Shown here piece after piece: positions 9,301 through 17,941 of a stretch of DNA of 32,170 nucleotides (the first letter of the stretch is position 1; each line of letters starts with the position of its first letter). This DNA is from Chloroflexota bacterium. Its GTDB lineage: Bacteria; Chloroflexota; Dehalococcoidia; SZUA-161; SpSt-899. Location: positions 1-32,170 of the forward strand of contig JABMQN010000213.1 in the NCBI GenBank assembly GCA_013203045.1, given 5' to 3'. The notes below the pieces were generated by a model. The model saw nothing but the letters and a program-made list of their open reading frames with translations, did no database searches and was not told the origin of the DNA. Both the position numbers and the translations under genes were made by a program.

Positions 9301-11055
9301 ATCCGGATCATATCCCATGATCCACTCGTGGGCCGCATTAGCATAGATATATTTCCCCTCAGGATCAATCATAATTATGAGAGCATCGGCGTTTTCGTTG
9401 ACAAGCCGGTATTTCTCCTCACTCTCACGCAGCGATTCCTCCGCTTGTTTTCGTTCGGCAATGTCTCGGGTAACACCGAGTATCCCGATAGGTTCTCCCT
9501 CTGAATCCCGGAGAAACGATACCTGTTCTTCAACCCATACGGTGGAACCGTCTTTACGGTATTGTTCGAGAACGAGAATGCGCTGACGATCAGGCGGTGC
9601 ATCCCCGGAGGCTTCGTTCTCTAATTCTTCAACGAACATTTTGTTGATCAGGTCTACAGAAGCAGGCGGATTCGTCTGCTCAATTGTCATTTCCATAGCT
9701 TCTTCGGCAGTGTATCCGGTCAGCCCAAATATAGATGGGCTTACGTAGGTGTTGCACAAGTTCATATCTTTCGTCCAGATCACATCAGCCACGTTTTCCG
9801 CTAGCATGCGATACGTCTCTTCGCTCTCTTTTAATTTGTTGTTTGATGCAAAAAGCTGCACTTGGGCTTGTTTATATTCGTCATTGGTAGTTTCCAGTTG
9901 AATAGTTCGCAAAGCAATTGTGTCATATGCTCGTTCAATCCGGTCCTTCGCTTCTTGAAGGTTCTGGTTAGATACACTGATGATTTTGTTTTTTTCCTCA
10001 AGCGATTTAACCAGTTGGTTTAGTTTTATTTCTATCTGCTTACGATCTGTGATATCCCTGATGACACTAACAAATCCTGTTGCATTCCCTGAGCCATCGT
10101 CCAGAAGAGCAGCCGTAGCTTCACCACTAAATGTGGTACCATCAACCGTTTTCACGGTGTATTCTCTGGTAATGCCGAACCCGGAATTTGCAGCTTCGAT
10201 AGCATGTTCTTTGAACCTTGGCAACTCTGTCTCGGCCATGAATTCCGTTGCATTTTGGCCAATTGCCTCATCCCTGCCACCAAGACCAATCATTAATAGA
10301 AAAGCCTCATTCACATCAGTGATGTTGCCCTGCATGTCAGTTACATTCAGACCGTCCCCTATGGCTTCAAAAATAGTCCTCAGTTTTTGCTCATTCTCTG
10401 CAAGAGACATCTTAGCCTGTTTGCGGTCCTTCATTTCCTGTTTTAAATCATTGTTTGAGCGCTCTAACTCCTCCGTCCTGTGTGCCACTTTCACATCCAG
10501 TTCTTCCATCTTGAGGGCAGCCTTATGATGCAGAACCCATTTCTGCGTAAGTGTGCTGGCCAGTTGAGCAACTTCCACGGCATCAAAGGGCTTTTTAAGC
10601 AGCAGGAGTTTATCGGTTTTACCCAGGCGTTGGACAATCTCCGCCCAGGAATAATCGGAATAAGCCGTACAGATAACAATGTGTATATCCGGGTCTACTT
10701 GCCAGATATGTTCAATAGTCTCCAGGCCATCCCATCCCGGCGGCATTCGCATGTCCACAAAAGTCACCATGTACGGTTCTCCCTGGGAAACGGCTTCCTG
10801 CACTTTATTGAAGCCTTCCTGCCCCTGCAATGCAAAATCTAAAATGTATGTGTCCTTCTTGACTGTTATGATAGTGCTATCCCCGAAGAGTTCTTTTTCC
10901 AGGTCACCGAGCAGACTTCCCCCGTCTTCGCTGGCAAGAATACTCCTATAATCCCTGTGAATATCCGGATTGTCGTCGATGATGAGTATCCGGCGGGCTA
11001 AACTGTTGATCTCATCATTTGTCAGTTTAAGAATCTCTTTTGTCTTTTTACTCAT
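6304..11055 (-). CDS. Giant hybrid sensor histidine kinase (REC-PASx4-GAF-PAS-HisKA-HATPase-REC-REC)
   Basis: 1583 residues from ATG 11055; GGAG lies 6 nt upstream, and a longer in-frame extension would run back through the upstream gene. Domains: an unusual N-terminal receiver (about 22-170, Asp101 in FVDMRMPPGWDG, with an insertion near 45-65), a coiled coil, PAS at about 218-340, PAS 412-535, two near-duplicate PAS domains 545-660 and 668-785 (both with GKYIYANAAH), a GAF-like region 800-915, and a fifth PAS 925-1035 containing Cys974, Cys979 and Cys986. HisKA follows with His1067 in SMSHEIRTP, then the HATPase (N box NLLGNAIKF, DTGTGIP, GTGLGLTI). Two receivers end the protein (Asp1364, Asp1508). 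No membrane segment, so it is cytosolic. It overlaps the preceding kinase gene by 8 bp. The separate HPt gene next door is the natural acceptor for its receivers. Confidence 0.94.
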   Translation of the reverse strand: MSKKTKEILKLTNDEINSLARRILIIDDNPDIHRDYRSILASEDGGSLLGDLEKELFGDSTIITVKKDTYILDFALQGQEGFNKVQEAVSQGEPYMVTFVDMRMPPGWDGLETIEHIWQVDPDIHIVICTAYSDYSWAEIVQRLGKTDKLLLLKKPFDAVEVAQLASTLTQKWVLHHKAALKMEELDVKVAHRTEELERSNNDLKQEMKDRKQAKMSLAENEQKLRTIFEAIGDGLNVTDMQGNITDVNEAFLLMIGLGGRDEAIGQNATEFMAETELPRFKEHAIEAANSGFGITREYTVKTVDGTTFSGEATAALLDDGSGNATGFVSVIRDITDRKQIEIKLNQLVKSLEEKNKIISVSNQNLQEAKDRIERAYDTIALRTIQLETTNDEYKQAQVQLFASNNKLKESEETYRMLAENVADVIWTKDMNLCNTYVSPSIFGLTGYTAEEAMEMTIEQTNPPASVDLINKMFVEELENEASGDAPPDRQRILVLEQYRKDGSTVWVEEQVSFLRDSEGEPIGILGVTRDIAERKQAEESLRESEEKYRLVNENADALIIMIDPEGKYIYANAAHEWIMGYDPDELLGTSPFDYMHPADVTRMGSIFAEKREHMQSLTFRFKCKDGTYKWMEGNGSLILAGDGELKNALAVLSDVTERIRAEEALRESEEQYRLISENVDALIAMVDTEGKYIYANAAHTWITGYHPEELLGKQSFDYVHPEDRDRLATMLLEQYEIDTSFLFRYKCKNGSYKWLEGRGSLMKDSAGQLQSALVIVNDITERIRAEEIINQQSHDLSERLKELHCLYGISKLTEKADISLEKLVDEIITLIPYASQYPEITCARVVLNDKELETEGFAETIWKLSSDIKVNGLNMGVLEVCYTEERPVQDEGPFLKEERELVDAISKELGGFVERKLTAEALKESEGRLRIILDSILTGVALIDAETHTIIDVNPIAAELIGLPKEEIIGHTCHKFICPAEVGKCPITDLGQKIDKSERVLINASGESIPVMKNVTSLTVNGRGLVIDSFIDITERKKVEEALLVAKEAAESASHAKSDFLASMSHEIRTPMNAILGMADLLVETPLNTEQQQYVHVFQSAGENLLGLINDVLDISKIESGHLELENIEFDLTDLLDGLSQIMAIRAHAKEIELGYYIAPDVPTRLEGDPTRLRQVLTNLLGNAIKFTDNGGVFVEVKNANIKPQKSKKQQARLMFTVNDTGTGIPADKLESVFEEFTQADSSTTRQHGGTGLGLTISKQLVELMGGRIWIESEPGKGSTFYVEIALKTLPEKVKGKLDTSEVDLAGMKILVIDDIATNRLIFNRILSEKGALVTEAVDGYEGFNELKNAHEAGHPYKLVLLDFRMPGMDGFDFMEQVNKEKPTDGTIIMMLTSDNRSGQASRARELGISAYLVKPVQRQHLFESISVALGQTEIIQKQQPETSETNTSESAALPDLRILLVEDNADNRLLVQSFLKKTPYHIEIAENGEIALEKFKLSEYDLVLMDVQMPVKDGYTATAEIREWENERELEATPIVALTAHATTDDEHKSIEAGCDGHLTKPIKKAKLLESILKYTGNQGR

Positions 11056-13897
11056 TCCGATCTCCTTTGAGATTGATTGGCAGATCAAGCGTAAACGTAG
11101 CACCTTTTCCGCGCCCCTTACTGTATACTTGCAAGGAACCACCCATTTGTTTTGCAGCCAGTGCTCCACTGTGCAAACCGAAGCCGTGCCCGTCTTTTTT
11201 AGTGGTGAAACCGTAGCTGAATATCTGGGAAAAATCTTCTTGGGCGATGCCGGTGCCATTATCGGCTACTTCGAAACGGATGCGATCGTCATCACTGTTT
11301 TTGATGCGAAGTGTGAGTTTCTTTGACAATCGATCATTTTTATTTAGAGCATATTTGGCATTGCTGATCAGATTAGTGAGAATCTGCAGGGCCTTGTGCC
11401 GATCGATCGGGATGGGGGGCAGGTCTTCGAATTCCCGAGTCACTTTCACACTGTGCCGGATCAGCGCTCCAGAATTTATACGCAGTGCGTCTTCCATGAT
11501 CTCGCATGGACTCACTATCTCGGTCAACCCCGCTGTTTTACTATAAGACTGCTGTAGATTAATGATCTCAATGATATGCTGCATACGTTCTGATAAATCG
11601 TTGACTTCATCATTGAGTTTGGCGTTTTCTTCACTCAGGTGTTTATCCAGTTCTGTAAGGTAAATCTGTAGTTTTTGTCCTTGAGTATCATTTGAGAGGA
11701 ATGAACCCAGATCATCCTTATGTTCTTCGAGCATGGTAGTCACTTTGCTAAGATTGCCCATACGTGAATTACGAACAGTTTCCACAATCGTAGAAGTAGT
11801 GATACCCGCACTATTGACGACATTTCCTACATTGTGAAGTACCCCAGTAGCCACCTCTGCCATACCCGCCTCTCTAGCTGTCTCCACCAGCCTCTTGTTG
11901 GCTAACTTGAGACCTTCCTCTGCCTGGTTGCGTTCGGTGATATCCTGAATCGTACCGATCAGGATTAATGGGGAACCATCATCGGCAAGACGATTCACTT
12001 CGGGAGCCATTGCCTCCACCCATCTAACCTCACCGCTTGGCCGGACGATCCTGTAGACCAAATTCGGTCCGATACCTGAGGTCATGGCTCGTTCTGCGGC
12101 CTGTTGGGTTTCCTCTATATCGTCCGGGTGTATCAACGTGTCTATAATGGACAGGAAACTGTTGAATTGTCCGATGTCATCTATCCCGTGAATGCGCTGC
12201 ATTTCATCAGATAGCCAGAAGGACCCATCGCCAAGATTCCATTCCCAGCTCCCCACATGTGCGATCTGCTGTGCTCTCTTAAGCCCCTTTTCGCTTTCCC
12301 GCAGCTTATCTTCTGCCTGTTTGCGCTCGGTAATGTCACGTACAACCACTAAATCGCATAAGACCCCTTCATACATGACCATCCCAGCACTAAATTCCAC
12401 ATCTATTTTTCTACCATCTTTGTGCTGCAATGCCGAGTAATAACTAGTCGGCACCTCTTCTCCTGCCACACGGCGGGTATATACAGCTACCACGTTTTCG
12501 AGTTCGTCCGCATGGATGTAATTAGTAAGAGGCGTATCGATGATTTCCTGTGGAACATACCCGACAATTTCGACTGCACGTGGATTCGTATATTTGATCA
12601 GTCCCTCACTAACAATGCAAATTCCATCACTAGCCCGCTCAACCACCTCTCTATATTTCTCCTCACTCTCTTGTGCCACTTGTTGAGCTTGCTTACGCTC
12701 TAGAATTTCCTTAGTTAGTTCCTCATTGGTTCTTGTAAGCTCTCCGGTTCTTTGCTCCACGATATTCTCTAAACTCGCGTTAGTTGCTTCCAGTTCTAAA
12801 TGAGACCTTCTCAACTTATCTGTCATTTCATCAAATACACGGGATAATTTTGCTATCTCATCGGACCCTTTTTCACCAATAGGCATTTCCAGGTTCCCAT
12901 TCATTACTTCCAATACACCGCGATGAAGTCTCACGATCGGATCGGTTATCGTTCTGGACAACACGAAAACACCAACTATCCCTATACAAACCACTGCCAA
13001 TAGAATCCAAATCATCATATTCGTCATATTGGAAACCGGTAAAAACGCCTCTGATGATCCCTTCTGCACAATGAGGTCCCATCCCAGTTCTGGAATATCC
13101 GTAGAAACCGATAAGACTTCATCTCCAAGATAATTATGGACAGAAACTGCTGTAAGTTCATTTCCTTTTTCATCCCCAACACCCGCATCCAAAGATGTTG
13201 CCCCCAACCCATCCTTCTGGATGTTATAGTTAAACGCAGCAGCATCAACAAATAAAGATGGAGTGATCATGAAGCCATCCTGGTTTACGATATACGCCTC
13301 ACCAGTATCTCCTAAACCGATCCGATTTGTGGTTATATCGACAATATCAGTCATTTCCCACAATAGTCCAACAGCACCGGATAACTTTCCGGCAATAAGA
13401 ACAGGTGCCGAGGTAAATTGAACCTGATTGTTTGAAGCCGTACTGGTAAAGACATCTCCGATATAGATACCGCCCATGCCATTTGAAAATACATCATCCA
13501 AATTTGCATCCGAGCCTAAATCCAATTCAGTGGCAGTAGAGAATATCGGAACGCCATTTTCATCCCATATGACCACTTCGCGTATCAAATCGTTGTTATC
13601 TTTAGTAAGTTGAATTGTGAAGCCCAACACCGTTGTATCAAGTGCTCCCGTAGAATCCGTGCCATATAAAAGTGTTACATTTGATATTATGTCAGAAACC
13701 TGTTGGGTAATATCTTTCTTATCTGCGATCGCATGTTCTATTTGCTGCGATTTCGATTGAGCTGTACCTACCAAAAGATCTTCGATCTGGTCTTCAACAG
13801 TGTCAGAAGCTATACTTCTGGCGGTGAGTGTACTAACCCCACCTGCAATTAGTATCGCAACAAATATGAGTAGCAGCAGTTTTAAACGTATACTCAT
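11048..13897 (-). CDS. Membrane sensor histidine kinase, dCache-HAMP-PAS-PAS, with LHNVGN-type H box
   Basis: 949 residues from ATG 13897 (AGGAG 9 nt upstream; a TTG two codons earlier is less well placed). TM1 (about 6-25), a periplasmic dCache-like sensor (about 30-285, with GEAYIVNQDGFMITPS) and TM2 (about 294-314) lead into HAMP (315-368), a coiled coil, PAS 1 (413-528) and PAS 2 (540-658). The dimerisation region carries GVLHNVGNVVNS with His688 in place of the usual SHELRTP box, followed by a long coiled segment and a HATPase domain (LISNAKYAL, DNGTGI, GHGFGLHS). It should sense an external small molecule. It starts 2 nt after the stop of the upstream kinase and overlaps the downstream hybrid kinase by 8 bp, so the three kinases are probably co-translated. 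Confidence 0.92.
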   Translation of the reverse strand: MSIRLKLLLLIFVAILIAGGVSTLTARSIASDTVEDQIEDLLVGTAQSKSQQIEHAIADKKDITQQVSDIISNVTLLYGTDSTGALDTTVLGFTIQLTKDNNDLIREVVIWDENGVPIFSTATELDLGSDANLDDVFSNGMGGIYIGDVFTSTASNNQVQFTSAPVLIAGKLSGAVGLLWEMTDIVDITTNRIGLGDTGEAYIVNQDGFMITPSLFVDAAAFNYNIQKDGLGATSLDAGVGDEKGNELTAVSVHNYLGDEVLSVSTDIPELGWDLIVQKGSSEAFLPVSNMTNMMIWILLAVVCIGIVGVFVLSRTITDPIVRLHRGVLEVMNGNLEMPIGEKGSDEIAKLSRVFDEMTDKLRRSHLELEATNASLENIVEQRTGELTRTNEELTKEILERKQAQQVAQESEEKYREVVERASDGICIVSEGLIKYTNPRAVEIVGYVPQEIIDTPLTNYIHADELENVVAVYTRRVAGEEVPTSYYSALQHKDGRKIDVEFSAGMVMYEGVLCDLVVVRDITERKQAEDKLRESEKGLKRAQQIAHVGSWEWNLGDGSFWLSDEMQRIHGIDDIGQFNSFLSIIDTLIHPDDIEETQQAAERAMTSGIGPNLVYRIVRPSGEVRWVEAMAPEVNRLADDGSPLILIGTIQDITERNQAEEGLKLANKRLVETAREAGMAEVATGVLHNVGNVVNSAGITTSTIVETVRNSRMGNLSKVTTMLEEHKDDLGSFLSNDTQGQKLQIYLTELDKHLSEENAKLNDEVNDLSERMQHIIEIINLQQSYSKTAGLTEIVSPCEIMEDALRINSGALIRHSVKVTREFEDLPPIPIDRHKALQILTNLISNAKYALNKNDRLSKKLTLRIKNSDDDRIRFEVADNGTGIAQEDFSQIFSYGFTTKKDGHGFGLHSGALAAKQMGGSLQVYSKGRGKGATFTLDLPINLKGDRNE

Positions 13898-13899
13898 TT

Positions 13900-15972
13900 T
13901 CAAATACTCCTTGTTCTATCACTGTTTAAGGCGGAAACTACGTCGGTAGTAATAGGCAATTCAATCGCAAATGTAGTCCCCCCATTTTCATTGCCATGAG
14001 CACGTATCTTCCCGCCATGCTCTTTGATAATTCCATAACAAATACTGAGCCCTAATCCTGTTCCTTCCCCTACTTCTTTTGTAGTAAAAAAGGGTTCAAA
14101 TATTCTGCTAAGAGTATATTGAGGGATTCCGGGCCCATTATCTGCAAAGGTAATGTGTAATGAATCGATTGTTTTCTCTGTCCGTATAACAACTTGCCCT
14201 CCGTCGTGAGCGTCTTTCATGGCTTGCTCCGAGTTTATGAGCAGATTTAAGAAAACTTGCTGCAATTGCTGGTAATCTGCCATTGTGCGGGGTAAACTGG
14301 GGTCAAGTTCCTCCACAACCTCAATGTTGTCCAGTCTCAATTCGTACATACGTAGGCTAAGCACACTTTGAATGCATTCATTCACTGATATAGGTTTTCT
14401 TTCGGGCTCCTGCTTGCGGGCAAAGGAAAGTAAATTACGAACAATTGCTATGGCTCGTTCAGTATCAGCATGTAGATTATGCAGATCACGTTTTGTAGTC
14501 TCATCTTGCACATATCTCAGCATCAACTCCGTGCATACATATATCGCCATTAGAGGATTGTTCAATTCATGGGCTACGCCGGATACGAGTTGTCCAATGG
14601 CAGCCAGTTTCTCAGATTGTAAAAGCTGTTCCTGGCTTTTCTTCAATTCTTCATGTGTCAGTTCTAGGGCTTGTAGGGCCTGCTGAAGCTGCGTATGAGA
14701 TGCTGTTATGATCTCCTTTTTTTCTTCAGATGCTTTCAGTAGCTCCTGTAACTCTGCTTCGGCTCTTCTATATTCGGTGATATCTCTGAAATTGAGTACC
14801 ACGCCTCCAACCGAGGAATCGTTAACCAGGTTTTTGCCTACCAACTCAACAGTAATCCATTCCCCGTCTTTCCGCTGAAGGTTGAGCTCTAGCTGAGCGG
14901 TGTACCCAGGTATTTGGATTCCATGAGCGAACACTTTCATAGCTTCGGAGACCTGGTCCGGATGAACGAAATCAAAGGCATTCCTGCCCAACATCTCTTC
15001 CATCTTGTATCCCTGCATCCGTTCGATGGACGGACTGCAATATTCAATCACAGTTTCAGCATTCAATACCATAATGACATCTGAAGAATTCTCTATAAGA
15101 GACCTGAAGCGATTCTCTCGATGCTGAAGCGCCGTCTCTGCCTCTTTGCGCTCTGTAATGTCTCTGAGAATAACGAGTATGCCTTCAACTTTGCCATTCT
15201 TTTTAAGGGGGCTTACACTGGCCTCAACCAGGACTCGGTGTCCGTTTTTATGAATCAACTTTACTTCAGTTAATCCACGTCCTTTGCCACCATTCATCGC
15301 TTTAACAAACAGTTCAGTCATTGCTGGCACTCGTTCTTCTGGAATGGTAAATCCGAGTTCACTAATGTTCTTACCGACAACTTCATCCAGACAATAGCCA
15401 ACCAGATCTTCACCCTTGACATTGCGATCGACAATGGTACCTTCGCTATTGAGTAATACAATCTCATCATTGGCGTTTTCAAATATGGTCCTGAACCGTG
15501 CCTCACTCTCACGAAGTTCTTCCTCTGCTCGTTTACGTTCAGTAATGTCCCACGACATTATCATCGCACCATCCAAGAATGGGCATATTGTTACTGACAG
15601 GACCTTATCCCCATAATTGAGTTCTGGGAATTCCCTTACATTACCGGATGTGATACAACTCATCAGTTCGGCACGCATATCAATCTCATGTCTCGCGGCG
15701 TAATCGATATACATCTGGTCTCCAATCTCCGGTATTCTATCGCCTGAACGTCTTTTGGCGAGATTGCTCTTTACCACTTTTCCTTCACGGTCGACAATTA
15801 CTGTAGGAACTGGATTGAATTGGAATAAAGAAAAATTGAACAACTCCCGTTTCTTAAGGGAATCGTCTTCTTGCCTCCGTTTTGTCTCTGACGCCTCCAA
15901 TTCAGGCACCCTCTGTCGAAGAAACTCCAACTCTCTTTGATCTTGCTTGTTATTCATGGATGTGTCGGTCAT
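13900..15972 (-). CDS. Cytosolic PAS-domain sensor histidine kinase
   Basis: 690 residues from ATG 15972, behind GAGG with a 6-nt spacer; a TTG four codons earlier overlaps that site. After a short coiled coil come a divergent PAS-like module (about 45-148, [17 protein letters not shown] ... GAMIMSWDITERKRA), a PAS (157-278) and a PAS (287-405), then HisKA with His468 in [13 protein letters not shown] and a HATPase with DNGPGIP and [13 protein letters not shown]. The H box of the HELNNP type and the C-terminal sequence are very close to those of the 7TM kinase at 17942-20281. No transmembrane segment. It lies 25 bp after a receiver-only gene. The first module recurs in two other kinases of this window. 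Confidence 0.93.
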   Translation of the reverse strand: MTDTSMNNKQDQRELEFLRQRVPELEASETKRRQEDDSLKKRELFNFSLFQFNPVPTVIVDREGKVVKSNLAKRRSGDRIPEIGDQMYIDYAARHEIDMRAELMSCITSGNVREFPELNYGDKVLSVTICPFLDGAMIMSWDITERKRAEEELRESEARFRTIFENANDEIVLLNSEGTIVDRNVKGEDLVGYCLDEVVGKNISELGFTIPEERVPAMTELFVKAMNGGKGRGLTEVKLIHKNGHRVLVEASVSPLKKNGKVEGILVILRDITERKEAETALQHRENRFRSLIENSSDVIMVLNAETVIEYCSPSIERMQGYKMEEMLGRNAFDFVHPDQVSEAMKVFAHGIQIPGYTAQLELNLQRKDGEWITVELVGKNLVNDSSVGGVVLNFRDITEYRRAEAELQELLKASEEKKEIITASHTQLQQALQALELTHEELKKSQEQLLQSEKLAAIGQLVSGVAHELNNPLMAIYVCTELMLRYVQDETTKRDLHNLHADTERAIAIVRNLLSFARKQEPERKPISVNECIQSVLSLRMYELRLDNIEVVEELDPSLPRTMADYQQLQQVFLNLLINSEQAMKDAHDGGQVVIRTEKTIDSLHITFADNGPGIPQYTLSRIFEPFFTTKEVGEGTGLGLSICYGIIKEHGGKIRAHGNENGGTTFAIELPITTDVVSALNSDRTRSI

Positions 15973-15997
15973 CGAATACCTCAAAATTTATACGCAC

Positions 15998-16441
15998 TTA
16001 AACGAAGCCATCAGGCCGTCCGATGGTAGCAGAAACCCTTCGCTCATTGAATGCGTTATCTACACAGTTGATAATGTCTTGCAAGCCGCAGGGCTTGGTT
16101 AGGACAGCGTAGGCACCTTCATTTGCAGCAGCGCTTTTTATCTCGTCATTATCTGCCACACCGGTTAATAAGATTGTCGTCAACTCAGGGTTCTCAACTT
16201 TGACTTTTCTTATTACTTCTAATCCATTCATACCTGGCATCTTCAGATCCAACAACATCAGATGGAATTCTTCCGCTTCAACTTTGGCCAGAGCATCAGG
16301 GCCGTTTATAGCGCCAGCAGTTTCATAACCCTCTGCCTGCAGCATACGGCAAACGATACTGCGGATATGATCCTCATCATCTACAACAAGAACTCTGCCC
16401 AGTGATTTCTGCTTAGCCGTGGTTTCCTTAATATCTTCCAT
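15998..16441 (-). CDS. Stand-alone receiver protein
   Basis: 147 residues, one CheY-like receiver without output domain. Acidic pocket VVDDEDH (about 19-25), phosphoacceptor Asp65 (MLLDLKMPGMNG), Thr92 (LTG) and Lys115 in LTKPC are all present, so it should be phosphorylatable. ATG at 16441 has GAGGA about 8 nt upstream. It is one of three receiver-only genes between two HELNNP-type kinases and probably acts as a phosphate shuttle or sink. The cognate kinase is not determined by sequence. Confidence 0.92.
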   Translation of the reverse strand: MEDIKETTAKQKSLGRVLVVDDEDHIRSIVCRMLQAEGYETAGAINGPDALAKVEAEEFHLMLLDLKMPGMNGLEVIRKVKVENPELTTILLTGVADNDEIKSAAANEGAYAVLTKPCGLQDIINCVDNAFNERRVSATIGRPDGFV

Positions 16442-16513
16442 TTCTATCTTCCTCAGACCTTGTCCATGTTTAAATCGTAAAGTTAGCTAGTTACCTTTAT
16501 TGATATTAAACGT

Positions 16514-17383
16514 CTACCGCGTAGCACCAATAATACGGTCGGCAGTTGCCACCACTTCATTTAAGTCACACGGCTTGGTCATACAAGTGAAGGCCTCTCG
16601 TTGGCAGGCTTCCATTTGACTGGTCGTATTGGAAACGGCCGTTAGAATTACCACAATTGTAGTTGGATGGTTGGCTTCCATCGTAGCTAGGACCTCAAAC
16701 TCAGAGATATCTGGCATCCTTATATCCAGGAACATGAGGTCAAAATGTTGCCGGTCTGCTTTCTCCAGCGCTTCCGAACCAGTCGTCGCTGTGTGCACTT
16801 CATATCCTGCGCCTAGTAGTGCCCTGGCAATTACATCTCTTACTGAATCGTCATCGTCTACAATCATAATTGTTCCGTATTTCGGCAGATCTTTAGCTCT
16901 TATAGGAGGTTGAAGTTCTATGGCTAATTGTTCCTGGAAAGTAGTAGCTTGAGCATCCTGTTGATCTTGGTTCGCTAAGTTTAGACCCTCTTCTGCTGAA
17001 CTTTGCTTGCTGTTAATCAAATTGTTAGCAATATCAGCGATCTCGTTCACTCGGCATGGTTTTGTTAAATATGCAAAAGCTCCTCTTTGCAAAGCTTCTT
17101 CCTCTGTATCTGAGTCGACCTGCCCAGTAAGTATTACTACAGGAGTGTGAGGACGTCCTGCGGTCAATAGCGTCAATACGTCCAGCCCGTGCAATCCCGG
17201 CATTTTGATATCTAAAAACACGAGATCAAACGATCTTCGAGCAGTTCTTTCAAGAGCTTCACGGCCATTACCTGCGGTGACTACCTCATAACCTTCGTCT
17301 CTCAGGACCCTGGCCACTATCTCTCGTACCGATTTATCATCATCGATTACTATAATTGATCCTTTGTTGTCTATATTGCTCAT
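16514..17383 (-). CDS. Tandem double-receiver protein
   Basis: 289 residues: receiver 1 (about 8-122; Asp58 in FLDIKMPGLHG, Lys108 in LTKPC), a Gln-rich linker, and receiver 2 (about 170-287; Asp220 in FLDIRMP, Lys270 in MTKPC). Receiver 2 lacks the usual glycine after the MP motif (MPDISEFE). No DNA-binding or enzymatic output is present. The start ATG 17383 follows GGAGGG with a 5-nt spacer. Sequence similarity of both halves to the neighbouring single receivers indicates local duplication. Confidence 0.92.
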   Translation of the reverse strand: MSNIDNKGSIIVIDDDKSVREIVARVLRDEGYEVVTAGNGREALERTARRSFDLVFLDIKMPGLHGLDVLTLLTAGRPHTPVVILTGQVDSDTEEEALQRGAFAYLTKPCRVNEIADIANNLINSKQSSAEEGLNLANQDQQDAQATTFQEQLAIELQPPIRAKDLPKYGTIMIVDDDDSVRDVIARALLGAGYEVHTATTGSEALEKADRQHFDLMFLDIRMPDISEFEVLATMEANHPTTIVVILTAVSNTTSQMEACQREAFTCMTKPCDLNEVVATADRIIGATR

Positions 17384-17453
17384 TAGATCCCTCCACAGTG
17401 AATCACTCGGAAACTGTCTCTAGAACTAACTCATGACTAGTGTCTCATTGCCA

Positions 17454-17876
17454 CTATCTTTTATTTTTGAGTGCAACCGTTTCCTTCATTTTTCTACCTC
17501 TCCGCCTTGAAAGCATTCGATTAGCCATTTCAGTTATCTCGCCCACACCACATGGCTTCCTGAGATAGGCAACCGCCTGACGCCGCATGGCTACTTTCTC
17601 GTATGCTACATCTTGTACCGCCGTGAGTATGATCACTGGAGTTAAAGGGTGTATCGAATTTAGCTTCGAGAGTACGTCCAGCCCACTTTGTCCAGGTAGT
17701 GAAATATCCAAGAATACTAGATCAAATGTTCTCTTGGCCGTCTTATTGAGGGCATCAAAACCGTCTCTTGCTGTGACCACAGTATAGCCCTCTTCCCGCA
17801 ATGCTCTTGCGATAATCTCACGAATTGAAGCGTTGTCATCAACCACCATAATTGATTTCCTCCTCACTTTTGCCAT
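17454..17876 (-). CDS. Stand-alone receiver protein
   Basis: 140 residues from ATG 17876, which has GGAGG 6 nt upstream; an ATG 14 codons earlier has no comparable site and sits next to the upstream stop. Receiver features: VVDDNAS acidic pocket, Asp57 (FLDISLPGQSG), Thr85 (LTA), Lys107 in LRKPC. The tail after the domain is basic (RRRGRKMKE). First of three receiver genes directly downstream of the 7TM kinase (65 bp), its probable phosphodonor by position. Confidence 0.9.
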   Translation of the reverse strand: MAKVRRKSIMVVDDNASIREIIARALREEGYTVVTARDGFDALNKTAKRTFDLVFLDISLPGQSGLDVLSKLNSIHPLTPVIILTAVQDVAYEKVAMRRQAVAYLRKPCGVGEITEMANRMLSRRRGRKMKETVALKNKR

Positions 17877-17941
17877 GTCAATCCTCCATATTTGTTTATT
17901 TCCATGTGAATTACACATTGAAACCTGAGCTCAAACGGTCA

